From positions 682,001-746,000 of the forward strand of contig NZ_JACJQU010000001.1 of assembly GCF_014696825.1 (NCBI RefSeq): a stretch of DNA of 64,000 bases. Reading direction: 5' to 3'. The first letter of the stretch is position 1. The number at the start of each line of letters is the position of its first letter. The notes beneath the pieces were generated by a model. It saw only the letters and a list, made by a program, of their open reading frames with translations, did not search any database and was not told where the DNA came from. This DNA comes from Anabaena sphaerica FACHB-251. GTDB lineage: Bacteria; Cyanobacteriota; Cyanobacteriia; Cyanobacteriales; Nostocaceae. Position numbers and translations under genes: made by a program. Shown here piece after piece: positions 1 to 10,482 of this stretch.

Positions 1-198
1 GCTTCGCTATATTTATTTTCTTGGTATAGAGAAATTCCTATAGTTATCAGATGATTAGTGTTCATATTATTTGTAAATGCAACTGATTGGAGATTTATGA
101 GTAAAATATTGATTACATGATATTTTCTATTATAAATTAGAACATTACTCTTCTTTCGTGGTTCATTAAATAAATCCATAACACAAAACGAAAAAAAA

Positions 199-222
199 GG
201 GATAAGCAAAAAGCCTATCCCC
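199..222 (-). terminator. Intrinsic terminator of ahcY
   Basis: Read on the minus strand, a hairpin with GGGATA/TATCCC arms and an inner GC pair around an A/T loop lies about 20 bases past the ahcY stop. A run of eight T follows it (positions 198 to 191). Hairpin plus T tract is the classical intrinsic terminator form. Nothing coding is visible between it and the window start (1-198). Confidence 0.75.
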
Positions 223-244
223 AAAAAATCAACTAATTAATGAT

Positions 245-1876
<1,632 letters not shown>

Positions 1877-3496
1877 GTGCGTTTAAAATTTTTGGCGATC
1901 GCAGTTTCAATGGCTATTACCGTTGTCTCTGTACCAAAAGCTACAGCCCAGATTCCTCTTTTACCTTACTTACCAACTCCTAGCAGTGTGAGTAATACTT
2001 CCGAAAATCAAACAGTTTCCGAATGGATTTATTTAGATGGTCGTCCCTTATTTCGGATTGCAGCATCGAGAAATGATATTTCGGAACGGTTACAAAATAT
2101 CCAAGGGAATTTACAGGAAATTAACCAAGATTACTTTCGGTCATCTACACAAAAACTGAAGGTGCAGATGCGAACAGTCAACGATTTGCCAGTCATTTAT
2201 GTCAATGACAAATACCTGATGACTGTTAATTCCCTGGATGCTAAATTGCGCCAAATAGATACGTTGACACTGGCTAATGAAATCGCCGGAGATTTGCAAA
2301 AAGAGTTAGAACGGGCTAAGGAAGAACGCCAAACTTCATCTTTAATCGACCAAGGTAAAATTGCTGGTAGTATCGCTTTGGTAATGATTTTGTCAAGTTT
2401 ATTAATATATCGTTGGCAACGCCGATCTCAAAAGGATGATGTAGAACCGATTTCCCCAGATGCCGCCACAGGTCAACCGATTACAACCCAACTAAATCAA
2501 CAGGAACATCAGCATTTAGCAGAAGTAAAAAAACGCCTATTTCAATTAACGCAAACAGGTATTTGGGGAGGCGGAAGTTTTATAATTTTGGGTTTATTTC
2601 CCTACACGCGAGCATTTCAAGTAGGGATTCTCGCAGCAGCCCAAATTCCTGTGAAAGTAGGTATTGTGGTATTAGGAACTTACGTAGCGATTCGTTTTAG
2701 TTATGCCCTGATTGACAAATTTACCACGACTCTAATCAGCGGTGGTGTTTTATTAAACACCGAAGCTTCTGAACGGATGGAATTAAGAGTGTCCACATTT
2801 TCAGGAGTGACAAAAAGTATTACTACCCTCATCTGCATGGGAGTTGGGATTTTACTTACTTTGGTTGCACTGGGTATAGATATAGTTCCCTTATTAGCAG
2901 GTGCTGGTTTAATTGGTGTAGCTGTATCTCTCGCTTCTCAGAACTTAATTAAAGATGCAATCAACGGCTTTTTGATTATTCTTGAAGATCAATATGCCCT
3001 TGGTGATGTGATTAGTGTGGGAGATGTGGGCGGTTTAGTAGAAAATCTCAATTTGCGAATGACTCAAGTGCGGGATGGGGAAGGACGTTTGATTACAATT
3101 CCTAACAGTGAAATTAAAGTCGTTGCGAATCTTTCGAGTCGTTGGTCACGGGCTGATTTAACTATTCCAGTTTCTTACCAAGCCAATATTGATGAAGCTT
3201 TAAAATTAATCACAGATGTGGCTGTGGATATGAATAAAGAACCTTTCTGGAAACGGCAAATTATCGAAAAGCCTAGTATTTTAGGAATTGATAATTTTAG
3301 CGATCGCGGTATGATGATTCGCGTCTGGATCAAAACCCAACCCCTTAAACAATGGGAAGTAGCGCGAGAATATCGTCGTCGTCTCAAAATTGCCTTGGAT
3401 CAAGCTGGTATTTCCATTCCCGTACCACAACAAGCAATCTGGGTCAATGATGCTCATTTGTTGAGTTATCAAGAAAATGGTTCATCTGTTCAGTAA
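1877..3496 (+). CDS. MscS-family mechanosensitive ion channel
   Basis: Predicted small-conductance-type mechanosensitive channel that would open under membrane tension to release osmolytes. The start is GTG at 1877, six bases after a near-perfect AAGGAGGT site. Residues 1-25 form a signal peptide ending in an A-T-A-Q type cleavage region, followed by an extracytoplasmic N-terminal domain to about residue 150. Hydrophobic segments lie near 162-180, 228-245, 250-272 and 305-350. The pore-lining helix is rich in Gly and Ala (LLAGAGLIGVAVSLASQN) and runs into the MscS beta-domain (FLIILEDQYALGDVISVG, then VENLNLRMTQ and IPNSEI). At 539 residues it is much longer than E. coli MscS because of the N-terminal domain, as in other cyanobacterial homologues. 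It stands alone. Confidence 0.9.
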   Translation: MRLKFLAIAVSMAITVVSVPKATAQIPLLPYLPTPSSVSNTSENQTVSEWIYLDGRPLFRIAASRNDISERLQNIQGNLQEINQDYFRSSTQKLKVQMRTVNDLPVIYVNDKYLMTVNSLDAKLRQIDTLTLANEIAGDLQKELERAKEERQTSSLIDQGKIAGSIALVMILSSLLIYRWQRRSQKDDVEPISPDAATGQPITTQLNQQEHQHLAEVKKRLFQLTQTGIWGGGSFIILGLFPYTRAFQVGILAAAQIPVKVGIVVLGTYVAIRFSYALIDKFTTTLISGGVLLNTEASERMELRVSTFSGVTKSITTLICMGVGILLTLVALGIDIVPLLAGAGLIGVAVSLASQNLIKDAINGFLIILEDQYALGDVISVGDVGGLVENLNLRMTQVRDGEGRLITIPNSEIKVVANLSSRWSRADLTIPVSYQANIDEALKLITDVAVDMNKEPFWKRQIIEKPSILGIDNFSDRGMMIRVWIKTQPLKQWEVAREYRRRLKIALDQAGISIPVPQQAIWVNDAHLLSYQENGSSVQ

Positions 3497-3595
3497 ACAG
3501 ATACAGCAGCTTTCCGCTTTCAGCGGTCAAACCCTCTTGGTGCAAGGCTTTGTGATTAAAATTTGTACCTCATTTACCTGCAATATGCTGTATAT

Positions 3596-3721
3596 CTCCG
3601 ACTTCTTTGAGAATAGGACTTACGCAAGATTGGACTAAAAACCTGATTCTTGCGTAGGGGTAATTCATGAATTACCCCTACTTTCGTTCTCTTTTGCGTA
3701 AGTCCTGGAGAAGTCGGGGAT
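3596..3721. repeat. GAAGTCGGGGAT hairpin repeat interrupted by a nested element
   Basis: Arms CTCCGACTTCT (3596-3606) and AGAAGTCGGGGAT (3709-3721) are complementary except at the outer edge. They match the hairpin family seen intact at 13953-13981. Here the loop is replaced by the 92-base element at 3615-3706, so one repeat appears to have been entered by another. Confidence 0.7.
3615..3706. mobile_element. MITE-like element with 13-bp perfect terminal inverted repeats
   Basis: The 92-base unit begins AGGACTTACGCAA (3615-3627) and ends in its exact reverse complement (3694-3706). Its centre is a perfect 28-base palindrome (3654-3681). There is no coding capacity; an overlapping minus-strand reading frame across it is not a gene. 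Structure fits a non-autonomous miniature transposable element. The target duplication and the source transposase cannot be determined here. Confidence 0.75.
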
Positions 3722-3856
3722 CTGAGTATTAGAACTGGCAGGATGTTTACTTGCCAGCAAATAGACATATTGACAATATAGTATGTATGTACTAAAATGA
3801 ATTCATCGCCTCGAACCTGTAAACGACTTCTGGAAGATGGATTCAAGGATATTCCT

Positions 3857-4120
3857 ATGATGAAGCATTATATTCTCAATCTTAATCCAACTGCCAAGCA
3901 TGAATGGGATCGTTGTATTTTACGTGATCCTCTGACCGCAAAACGTCCAGACATAGCTAAATTAATTGCTGAAGCAGTAGGTGCGGATACAGGTAGTTAT
4001 TTAGTCAGTGTCAATATTGAAGTCAAAGTCTTGGAGGAAGCTGCAATACCTCAAGCTGAACAACTTTCCCTTCCCTTTCCAGAAGTGAGCATTTCTTCGC
4101 AAATTCGGGAAGCAGCGTAA
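3857..4120 (+). CDS. Small hypothetical protein
   Basis: I do not recognise this family. The frame is open from 3797, but the ATG at 3857 has an AAGGA site (3845-3849) seven bases upstream, so an 88-residue product starting MMKHYILNLNP is preferred. It is soluble, acidic in its C-terminal half, and has no signal peptide, membrane segment or Cys/His motif. The composition looks protein-like (LRDPLTAKRPDIAKLIAEAVG) rather than random. It lies alone between two repeat clusters, so it may be a survivor or fragment of a larger accessory locus. No function is proposed. Confidence 0.5.
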   Translation: MMKHYILNLNPTAKHEWDRCILRDPLTAKRPDIAKLIAEAVGADTGSYLVSVNIEVKVLEEAAIPQAEQLSLPFPEVSISSQIREAA

Positions 4121-4148
4121 TTAAACATTTACCTGCTTTATATTTGTA

Positions 4149-4176
4149 GGTTGGGTTGACGCAAGGAAACCCAACA
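4149..4176. repeat. GTTGGGTT..AACCCAAC palindromic repeat
   Basis: Eight-base arms at 4150-4157 and 4168-4175 surround a 10-base loop. This matches a palindrome that is very common between genes of filamentous cyanobacteria. It could act as a transcript end for the small plus-strand gene, but no T tract follows. Confidence 0.55.
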
Positions 4177-4402
4177 CTATAGATTTATCATAGAAATTTC
4201 CAAGGTAAACACAAGTAGATTTTACATATAATCATAGCACAAAAAGTCAAGTAGTATTAATCAATCCTGAAAAAACGTATTTGCGTTCAATTATTGATAA
4301 CATTTTCAATAATCTTGAGAATAGAGGGGGTTAATTATCAACAAGGTGCAAATCTCATTATTTTGGCAAAATCCCTATTTAAAAAACTTATATCTACCCA
4401 AG

Positions 4403-4464
4403 ATCCCCGACTTCTAAGACAATTGATGTGAATAAATAATAGATTTAAGGAAGAAGTCGGGGAT
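4403..4464. repeat. GAAGTCGGGGAT inverted repeat at the end of a GT gene
   Basis: Perfect 13-base arms (4403-4415 and 4452-4464) enclose a 36-base AT-rich loop. The right arm ends two bases from the stop of the convergent glycosyltransferase gene, so it may help terminate that transcript. Same family as 3596-3721, 13953-13981 and 57064-57092. Confidence 0.65.
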
Positions 4465-4465
4465 A

Positions 4466-5599
4466 TCATATTTCTAACAATTCTTGAATTTGCTGATTAA
4501 TAATATTCACATCAAACCGTTGACTAGCATTAATTCTAGCATGATTAGCGATTTTTTTAATCTTGTCTTTTTCCTGAATACAAGTATTAATTACCTGCGC
4601 TAATTCCTGGGGATTATTTGGGGTCACTAAAAAACCATTCATACCATCTTCAACTAACTCTATTGCACCCCCAGCTTTAGCAGCAACCACAGGTTTACCG
4701 CACAGCATCGCTTCAACAATAACTCTACCAAAAGGTTCAGGTGCGATTGATGTATGAGTAATTAAATCACAAGCTGACATTAATTGGGGAATATCAGCAC
4801 GAAAACCCAAAAACTTAACTCTGTCTTCTAAACCTAATGCAGTTACTTTTTGGTGTAATTCTTTTACATATTCATGTTCACCAAATAAAGCATCACCAAC
4901 TAAAATGACCGTCACATTTTCTGGACATTCCGCAAGAGCATTAATTAAAATATGCTGTCCTTTCCAGGGAGAAAGACGGCTAAAATGTCCCACTATAAAT
5001 TTTTCTGCTAACCCTAGTTTTTGTCTTAATTCCTGAATCTCAACTTCAGAAATTTGATAATTTTTAGTTTCAAAACCGTTGTAGACAACTTCAATAATAT
5101 CCGGTTTACCTCCAGCTTGGATAAATGCGGTTTTACTAGATTGGGAATTAGCAATTACTAAAGATGCAAAACGATTAATTAAAGTAATAGCAACCCGCAG
5201 ATTGGTTGGGCTAAAATGTTCAGTAGACAGAATATCATGTAAATGATAAACCAAAGGACGACGTGCTAAAAAACTCGCGACTGCACCTACAACTAAAGCT
5301 TTTTGAGTATTAGCGTAAATTAAATCATAATCCTTTGCGCGTTTAACTACTTTATGAATTAGAGGTGTGAGTTGTCCTAAACTAGCTAATGCTGTAAGTA
5401 AACTACTTTGTTTTCTAACTTTAAGAGCTTGAGTTGCTAAAACTTCTACAGGAATATGATTACTTTCGAGTAACTTTCTAAAATCACCATCTGCAAATAA
5501 ACCAACCAAGCAAGCATTAGAGTAGGGTTTAGCGATATCTAGTAAGCATAACTCAGCACCACCAGGTTTACCACTTTGGTCTAAAAACAAAATTTTCAT
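4466..5599 (-). CDS. Glycosyltransferase family 4 protein
   Basis: Predicted retaining, cytosolic or membrane-associated GT-B glycosyltransferase that adds a sugar from a nucleotide-sugar donor to a growing polysaccharide or glycolipid. The N-terminal acceptor domain begins MKILFLDQSGKPGGAELCLL, a typical GT4 opening with the glycine loop. The C-terminal GT1-type domain carries KFIVGHFSRLSPWKGQ and the EPFGRVIVE (E-x7-E) motif near residue 286. The 377 residues are of normal length. It lies 30 bases downstream of another GT4 on the same strand, so the two form an operon. The sugar specificity cannot be read from sequence. It is separated from the main HEP locus by about 9 kb and may serve another polymer. 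Confidence 0.9.
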   Translation of the reverse strand: MKILFLDQSGKPGGAELCLLDIAKPYSNACLVGLFADGDFRKLLESNHIPVEVLATQALKVRKQSSLLTALASLGQLTPLIHKVVKRAKDYDLIYANTQKALVVGAVASFLARRPLVYHLHDILSTEHFSPTNLRVAITLINRFASLVIANSQSSKTAFIQAGGKPDIIEVVYNGFETKNYQISEVEIQELRQKLGLAEKFIVGHFSRLSPWKGQHILINALAECPENVTVILVGDALFGEHEYVKELHQKVTALGLEDRVKFLGFRADIPQLMSACDLITHTSIAPEPFGRVIVEAMLCGKPVVAAKAGGAIELVEDGMNGFLVTPNNPQELAQVINTCIQEKDKIKKIANHARINASQRFDVNIINQQIQELLEI

Positions 5600-5629
5600 G
5601 ATCTGATTATTTAAGTTGCCGTAATTTTA

Positions 5630-6805
5630 TCAATTTTTTTCAGCTAAAATAACTTGCCGTACTTTTTGAGAAATATTAGTCCAATCATAATTTTGAACTG
5701 TGTAATTACGACATTCTTCTCTAGAAGGTAAAGCAATTTTACCTAACATTACTTCCTCTAAGTTTTCGGCAATACTATCAGCAGTGGTAGAATTAGTAAT
5801 TAAATCTGGTGTAAAGCCCTGTAAAATTTCTGGCATTCCCCCCACAGGTGTACATAAAACCGGAGTACCACAGGCTAAAGATTCAACAATTGCTAACCCA
5901 AAACCTTCAAAAGATTGACTAGGCATTACCGTTAAATCAGCAGCTTGGTAAGCAATTGGTAACTGTTCATCAGGTAAAAAACCTAAGAATTTAACGTTGT
6001 TTTCTAGTCCTAGTTCTATAACTTGTTGTTGCAGTAAAATTTGGATATGTCCACGTCCGGCAATAGCTAACCAAATATCAGGAATTTTTGGTTTAATTAT
6101 TGCTAGTGCTTGTAATAATTTGTCAATTCCCATACGATGAACTAGACGACGGGAGGTAAATAATATCGGTCGGTCAGTTGGCCACCCTAGTTTTGTTCTC
6201 GCATCCAGACGGGATAAGTTATTTTGAAAGTGATTAATATCTACTCCACCGGGGATAATATGAATTTTACTCCAGGGAACTTGATATTCTTGATGTAAGA
6301 TATTACCAAAAGCTTTGCTGAGAACGATAAAGCGATCGCATCGATTATAAGTGTTTTTTTCTATCAGTTGCTGCTTTATCCAAATACTCAGTTTCTTATC
6401 TACTACTTCTTCTTTACTTTCAGAACCCCAAGGACCATGAAAATTAAAAGTAATTGGTACTCCTTTAGGTAAAAGATCCAAAATGGGAAAGCTATATAAT
6501 GCAAAATGCAGATTAATAGCGTCAGGTTTATTTAATCTCGTTTTCTGGAAGTTAGTACGAATTGACCACAATCTTTCCCAAATACGACTATCTGGAGATC
6601 CTAAATTATTTAACTTAATATGTGTATTCTTTTCATCTGGTAAACCAACTCCACATAACTCTATCTGGTCTTGATTTATAGCTAATTTATGAGTTAGTTC
6701 ATAAATATACCTTTCCAACCCTCCTGGAGTTTTGGGAAACCAACCTGTCCCCAACATGAGGATAGATGCCGAAGCTGATTCCAAAGTTTTTTTGCTACTT
6801 TCCAC
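5630..6805 (-). CDS. Glycosyltransferase family 4 protein
   Basis: GT-B fold glycosyltransferase, first gene of a two-gene minus-strand operon with the next GT4. The N-terminal domain opens with LGTGWFPKTPGGLERYIYEL, the Gly-rich acceptor-side loop. The C-terminal domain holds RPILFTSRRLVHRMGIDKL and the FEGFGLAIVE E-x7-E motif near residue 302, then CGTPVLCTPVGGMPEIL. The 391 residues are full length with no signal peptide, so action is on the cytoplasmic side. The promoter should lie in the 0.9-kb region shared with the divergent beta-propeller gene. Donor and acceptor are unknown. Confidence 0.9.
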   Translation of the reverse strand: MESSKKTLESASASILMLGTGWFPKTPGGLERYIYELTHKLAINQDQIELCGVGLPDEKNTHIKLNNLGSPDSRIWERLWSIRTNFQKTRLNKPDAINLHFALYSFPILDLLPKGVPITFNFHGPWGSESKEEVVDKKLSIWIKQQLIEKNTYNRCDRFIVLSKAFGNILHQEYQVPWSKIHIIPGGVDINHFQNNLSRLDARTKLGWPTDRPILFTSRRLVHRMGIDKLLQALAIIKPKIPDIWLAIAGRGHIQILLQQQVIELGLENNVKFLGFLPDEQLPIAYQAADLTVMPSQSFEGFGLAIVESLACGTPVLCTPVGGMPEILQGFTPDLITNSTTADSIAENLEEVMLGKIALPSREECRNYTVQNYDWTNISQKVRQVILAEKN

Positions 6806-6930
6806 CTAATTATCTCCTTGACTTCCACACAAGAGGAAACTTTCTGCACTCAGTCGTTAATTATTAATCTTATTGAGAAGACAAAGTTCTCAACATCACA
6901 TTGAAACAGTAAGGATTCTGAATACAGAAT

Positions 6931-7033
6931 TATAGCAGTGGACAAGGCAAGGCGGTTAGGAGATTTTTGAAAGCTCAAACTCAGTGATGGCAAGGGTTTT
7001 ACTTTTGCCTTTTGCCTCTTGCCTTCTGCTATA
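6931..7033. mobile_element. TATAGCA-ended MITE-like repeat, copy 1
   Basis: A 103-base unit starts TATAGCAGTGG and ends TGCTATA, so the ends are inverted repeats. The inner block GGCGGTTAGGAGA corresponds to GGTTAGGACA in the other copies. Other copies lie at 12853-12943, 39008-39095 and 42303-42413. Confidence 0.7.
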
Positions 7034-7517
7034 GTCTTAATAATTTATCGAAAAAATCGCTCCTCTATATTCCTGATTTGGCAAATATTCTGACTCCGTA
7101 CCTTAATATTTAAGTCGGAAGCAAGACAATTGATGACAATTCATGATCAAAAACATCAATGAACTCACCTTTAAATCCGGTTAAAAAAATATTAATCACT
7201 TTGTTTCTTAAAGAAATTATTTTTATATATAGAGTTTTTACAGAGCATGAGAGTTTAAATCTTTACTTGTTATTTTTGCTGTAATTTTCTACTAATGATA
7301 AATGTTACTCTTGATGATTAACCTCCAGCAGGAAATGAGGCAAGGTAAACATAGTAAAAAGTTTCAATTTTCCTTTGAGAATTACCTCTTCACCTTTTAG
7401 TATTCAGCATTTTCTAAAAAATTGTATCTATCACCAGAATTAAATTATGAGTAATCCTGTATCATAATTGACTAGTTTAGTAATGCCAGGAAAGTTCTCT
7501 GCAAACCAATATAAATA

Positions 7518-7545
7518 TTGACGGATTTTACCTAGTATATAAAAT
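7518..7545 (+). promoter_or_regulatory. Possible sigma-70-type promoter
   Basis: TTGACG (7518-7523) and TAAAAT (7540-7545) are separated by 16 bases, about 190 bases ahead of the beta-propeller gene ATG. This is a pattern match only; AT-rich spacers give such matches by chance. Confidence 0.25.
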
Positions 7546-7733
7546 ATATATTTTTTTTATAAATTTTTGATGAAATTACCTGAACAACAACATTTATTTG
7601 TTAGGTTATTGATGTTTAGTACCCATGATGAGTGTGTGCATTGTCTACTCTACGTTTATTGGACATAGTGCAACATATCCAAATAGCAAAAGCATATTAA
7701 TGTTAATTGCCAATATGCAACCATAGCAATTCC

Positions 7734-9956
7734 ATGAAAAACAGATTCATTTCCCAAATTAAGAAAAGCCGCCAAAAGCTTAATCAAGTTATTAATAATT
7801 TAGTTGAAAGTAGATATTGGCGACAAAATATATGGTTGAAAATTTTACTCAGTTTAACCTGTGGCTTAGTAGTGATATTCGCAGGCATGAAAATGGACAA
7901 GGCCAGCACACAAACAGCTACAGCACCTGCATTTACTTATAAAACTTCTTGGCTTGGTAATACTATTGGTAAGGGAGACTTGCGGGTACAAAACAATATA
8001 GAAGCAATGTATGTAACAGCCAATGGTGATATTTATACTAATAGTTACTGGGATGAAGCTGGAGGAGAAGCGGGAATATATAAAGATGGTAAAGTTATAG
8101 GTTTTTTAGAAGATCTTCACGGCTGGAATCGTCTTGGTGGTAAAGCAGTAACAGCCAATAGCAAATATATTTATATTGCTATGAGTCAGGGAGGAATGAG
8201 TAGTCAAAAAGAAGGTTATCCTCCAGATGGTAAAACTTGGTACTGTGTGAGACGCTATAATTTAGCGGGAAAACCCGTACCTTTTCCGGGAGGGAATGGC
8301 TGGGATAAAAGTATGTTAATTACCAGTGAAAAAAGCGAAGTCACTGGTTTAGCAACTGTAGGTAATAAGTTATTTGTCAGTAATGCTAATGCAAACATTG
8401 TGCGTATTTATAATACAGAAACAATGCAGGAAATGGGCAGCTTTGCTGTTACAAATCCTGGAGAAATAGCTATTGATGCACAAGGAGATTTATGGATTCT
8501 TCAAAATAAAAAAGGTAGCACGGCTGCTAAAATTGTCCATTATTCCCAGACTGGTAAAAAATTACCTCAACAAATTGTAGATGTTATTAACCCAACAGCG
8601 ATCGCAATTTACAAACAAGACAGATTGTTAGTAGCAGAAAATAACATCCGTCAACAAGTGCTGATTTACAACATCCAAAATCAGCCTGTACAGGTGGGGA
8701 CTTTCGGAACTAAAAATGGGATTTATAGTGGTGTCCCTGGAGAAGTCCAAAATTTAAAACTCTATGGTATTACAGGCGTTGGGGCAGATAGTGCCGGGAA
8801 TTTCTATATCAATAATAATGGCTTCAATAAATCAGGAACAGATTTAAGAAAATTTTCCTCATCTGGAAAACTACAATGGCAATTACTCGGTTTGATATTT
8901 GTCGATAATGCCGATACTGATCCTAAAAGTGATGGTGTAAATCTCTTCACCAAACAAGAACAATATTTGATGGATTATAGTAAACCTGCTGGTAAACAGT
9001 GGACTTATAAAGCCTACACCCTTAATCCTTTCAAATATCCTCAAGATCCTCGTTTACACACATCCCCAGATGCTCCTATTTTCCGCCGGATTCAAGGTAA
9101 GCCATTTTTATTTCTTACAGATATGTATGGCAGCTTTTTGCAAATTTATCGTTTTCAACCAACTACAGATGGTAAAATTGCTATTCCTGCGGGACTGTTT
9201 GTGGGAACTAATGTTGAAGGTAAATCTATCAAAGGTAATTGGCCTCCACATCAACCAGCCCAAGGAGAATGGATTTGGCGAGATAGTAATGGTAATGGTG
9301 CATTTGATCAAAATGAATATGACAGCAGTCAAGATTATCCCTACATGGGGGGTTGGTGGGTAGATAGTAAAGGTGATATTTGGAAAACCTTGCGAACTCA
9401 AGATGGTATTCGCCATTATCCTTTACAGGGATTAGATAGCAAAGGCAACCCCGTTTATACCTATCGTTCCATGCAAAAGGATAAGACTCCTAGCTTCTTT
9501 AGAGATTTGCGGCGGATTGAGTATTTTCCCGAAACAGATACTATGTATTTGTCAGGCTTCACCACAGAACATCCTGCCTCTGGTGATGAAGCCAAAGTGG
9601 TCGGATCAGAAATTGCCCGGTTTGATAATTGGAGTAAAGGCAACCGCACTCCTAGATGGCGAACTGTAGTTCCTTACGACACCACTGGTAAACAAGAAGT
9701 TTCTACCGCATCCATGAGTGTAGCCGGGGATTATGTGTTTGCGGTGACAGTGAAAACCGCAGAAGTTTATGTCTACAATGCCGCTACAGGAAAACTTGTA
9801 CACAAGTTTGGTCCAGGTCCTGAAGTCGGTGGAGAAAGTGGCTGGGTTGATATCCCCTACGGTATCAGGGCTTTTCGCCGTGCTAATGGTGAATATTTAG
9901 TGTTTGTGGAAGAAAATTGGAAAGGTAAGGTGATTATTTATCGGTTGCCAATTTAA
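7734..9956 (+). CDS. Membrane-anchored beta-propeller (NHL-like) protein
   Basis: Large extracytoplasmic protein of unknown role. I prefer the ATG at 7734 (740 residues) over an upstream TTG at 7707, which lacks a ribosome site. A charged N-terminus is followed by one hydrophobic segment near residues 36-54 (ILLSLTCGLVVIFAGM), which acts as an uncleaved anchor or signal peptide. The rest is built of repeating blade-like units with phrases such as AIDAQGDLWILQN, ADSAGNFYINNNG, VDSKGDIWKTLR and YVFAVTVKTAEVYVYN, the pattern of NHL/SMP-30-type propellers. It sits between glycosyltransferase operons and a deacetylase gene, so a role in binding or modifying an exported glycan is possible. That role is inference from context only. 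Confidence 0.75.
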   Translation: MKNRFISQIKKSRQKLNQVINNLVESRYWRQNIWLKILLSLTCGLVVIFAGMKMDKASTQTATAPAFTYKTSWLGNTIGKGDLRVQNNIEAMYVTANGDIYTNSYWDEAGGEAGIYKDGKVIGFLEDLHGWNRLGGKAVTANSKYIYIAMSQGGMSSQKEGYPPDGKTWYCVRRYNLAGKPVPFPGGNGWDKSMLITSEKSEVTGLATVGNKLFVSNANANIVRIYNTETMQEMGSFAVTNPGEIAIDAQGDLWILQNKKGSTAAKIVHYSQTGKKLPQQIVDVINPTAIAIYKQDRLLVAENNIRQQVLIYNIQNQPVQVGTFGTKNGIYSGVPGEVQNLKLYGITGVGADSAGNFYINNNGFNKSGTDLRKFSSSGKLQWQLLGLIFVDNADTDPKSDGVNLFTKQEQYLMDYSKPAGKQWTYKAYTLNPFKYPQDPRLHTSPDAPIFRRIQGKPFLFLTDMYGSFLQIYRFQPTTDGKIAIPAGLFVGTNVEGKSIKGNWPPHQPAQGEWIWRDSNGNGAFDQNEYDSSQDYPYMGGWWVDSKGDIWKTLRTQDGIRHYPLQGLDSKGNPVYTYRSMQKDKTPSFFRDLRRIEYFPETDTMYLSGFTTEHPASGDEAKVVGSEIARFDNWSKGNRTPRWRTVVPYDTTGKQEVSTASMSVAGDYVFAVTVKTAEVYVYNAATGKLVHKFGPGPEVGGESGWVDIPYGIRAFRRANGEYLVFVEENWKGKVIIYRLPI

Positions 9957-10008
9957 TCAAAATCTAAATATAAACCTCGTCCAAGTTGAGAACTGGAGTT
10001 TTTCAAAA

Positions 10009-10045
10009 GGGAACAGGAAACAGGGAACAGGGAACAGGAAAGAAG
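10009..10045. repeat. Short tandem repeat of AACAGGG type
   Basis: Successive imperfect heptamers GGGAACA(GG) are typical of the short tandemly repeated sequences of filamentous cyanobacteria. Related tracts occur at 26140-26170, 32208-32230, 45132-45164 and inside 61341-61443. Confidence 0.7.
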
Positions 10046-10063
10046 GAATAAAGCTGATTTTTG

Positions 10064-10131
10064 TATGGCTACGCCACGCAAGCTATCAAAAATAAAATAT
10101 GATTCCTATAGTAGGGTGGGTAATGCCCACC
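10064..10131. repeat. Two dispersed palindromic repeats
   Basis: TATGGCTACGCCACGC followed by GCTATCA (10064-10088) recurs at 56299-56328. Next, GGTGGG(taatg)CCCACC (10115-10131) forms a compact hairpin. Both resemble REP-like repeats spread through cyanobacterial genomes. Confidence 0.55.
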
Positions 10132-10482
10132 TTAGGAAATCATCAGTTTTTGAGAATTTGATTTTGTAGAGAAAATGGTGCGGCAAGACATGAGAGGATA
10201 TACATCCTAAATTTTGATTTATATAGGTAAATATAATAACCTGTTTTCGGGCTTTTAGTTATAGCAAATTCAATCTTCATATTCATATAGCAAATTTACA
10301 AAATCAATAAATATAGCCACCTCTAGTTAATTATGATAATAATTACTGGGTTGGATTGAAAAATAATTTTTCTGTTGTAGGGTGTGCTTTCAACAATAAT
10401 AATTGCTAGATAACTTTTGAGTTATAGCTCTTTTAAATCCCTGGCAAAAACATTAAACTCAAGGTATATGGAGTAAGAAAAT

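Larger units (their letters stand above)
4121..4465. other. Gene-free stretch with two hairpin repeats
   Basis: No gene seen. It contains the GTTGGGTT/AACCCAAC hairpin (4150-4175) and the GAAGTCGGGGAT inverted repeat (4403-4464). It separates a plus-strand gene from a convergent minus-strand gene. Confidence 0.5.
6806..7733. other. Long divergent intergenic region
   Basis: About 0.93 kb between divergent genes. It contains a TATAGCA-ended MITE copy (6931-7033) and AT-rich sequence, and a possible promoter for the beta-propeller gene near 7518-7545. No coding frame of credible composition is visible on either strand. Confidence 0.5.
9957..10482. other. Gene-free, repeat-rich spacer
   Basis: 526 bases without a credible gene. 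The left part holds an AACAGGG tandem repeat and two short palindromes (10009-10131); the right part is plain AT-rich sequence, presumably with the promoter of the PIG-L gene. Confidence 0.5.

Noticed and set aside
3574-3846. 90-residue minus-strand frame near the MscS gene
   Set aside because: It runs through the MITE and its palindromes and reads repeat-derived sequence; not a gene.
10009-10045. CRISPR-like repeat arrays in spacers
   Set aside because: The tandem units are seven or eight bases without spacers, and no cas gene is present. These are simple tandem repeats.
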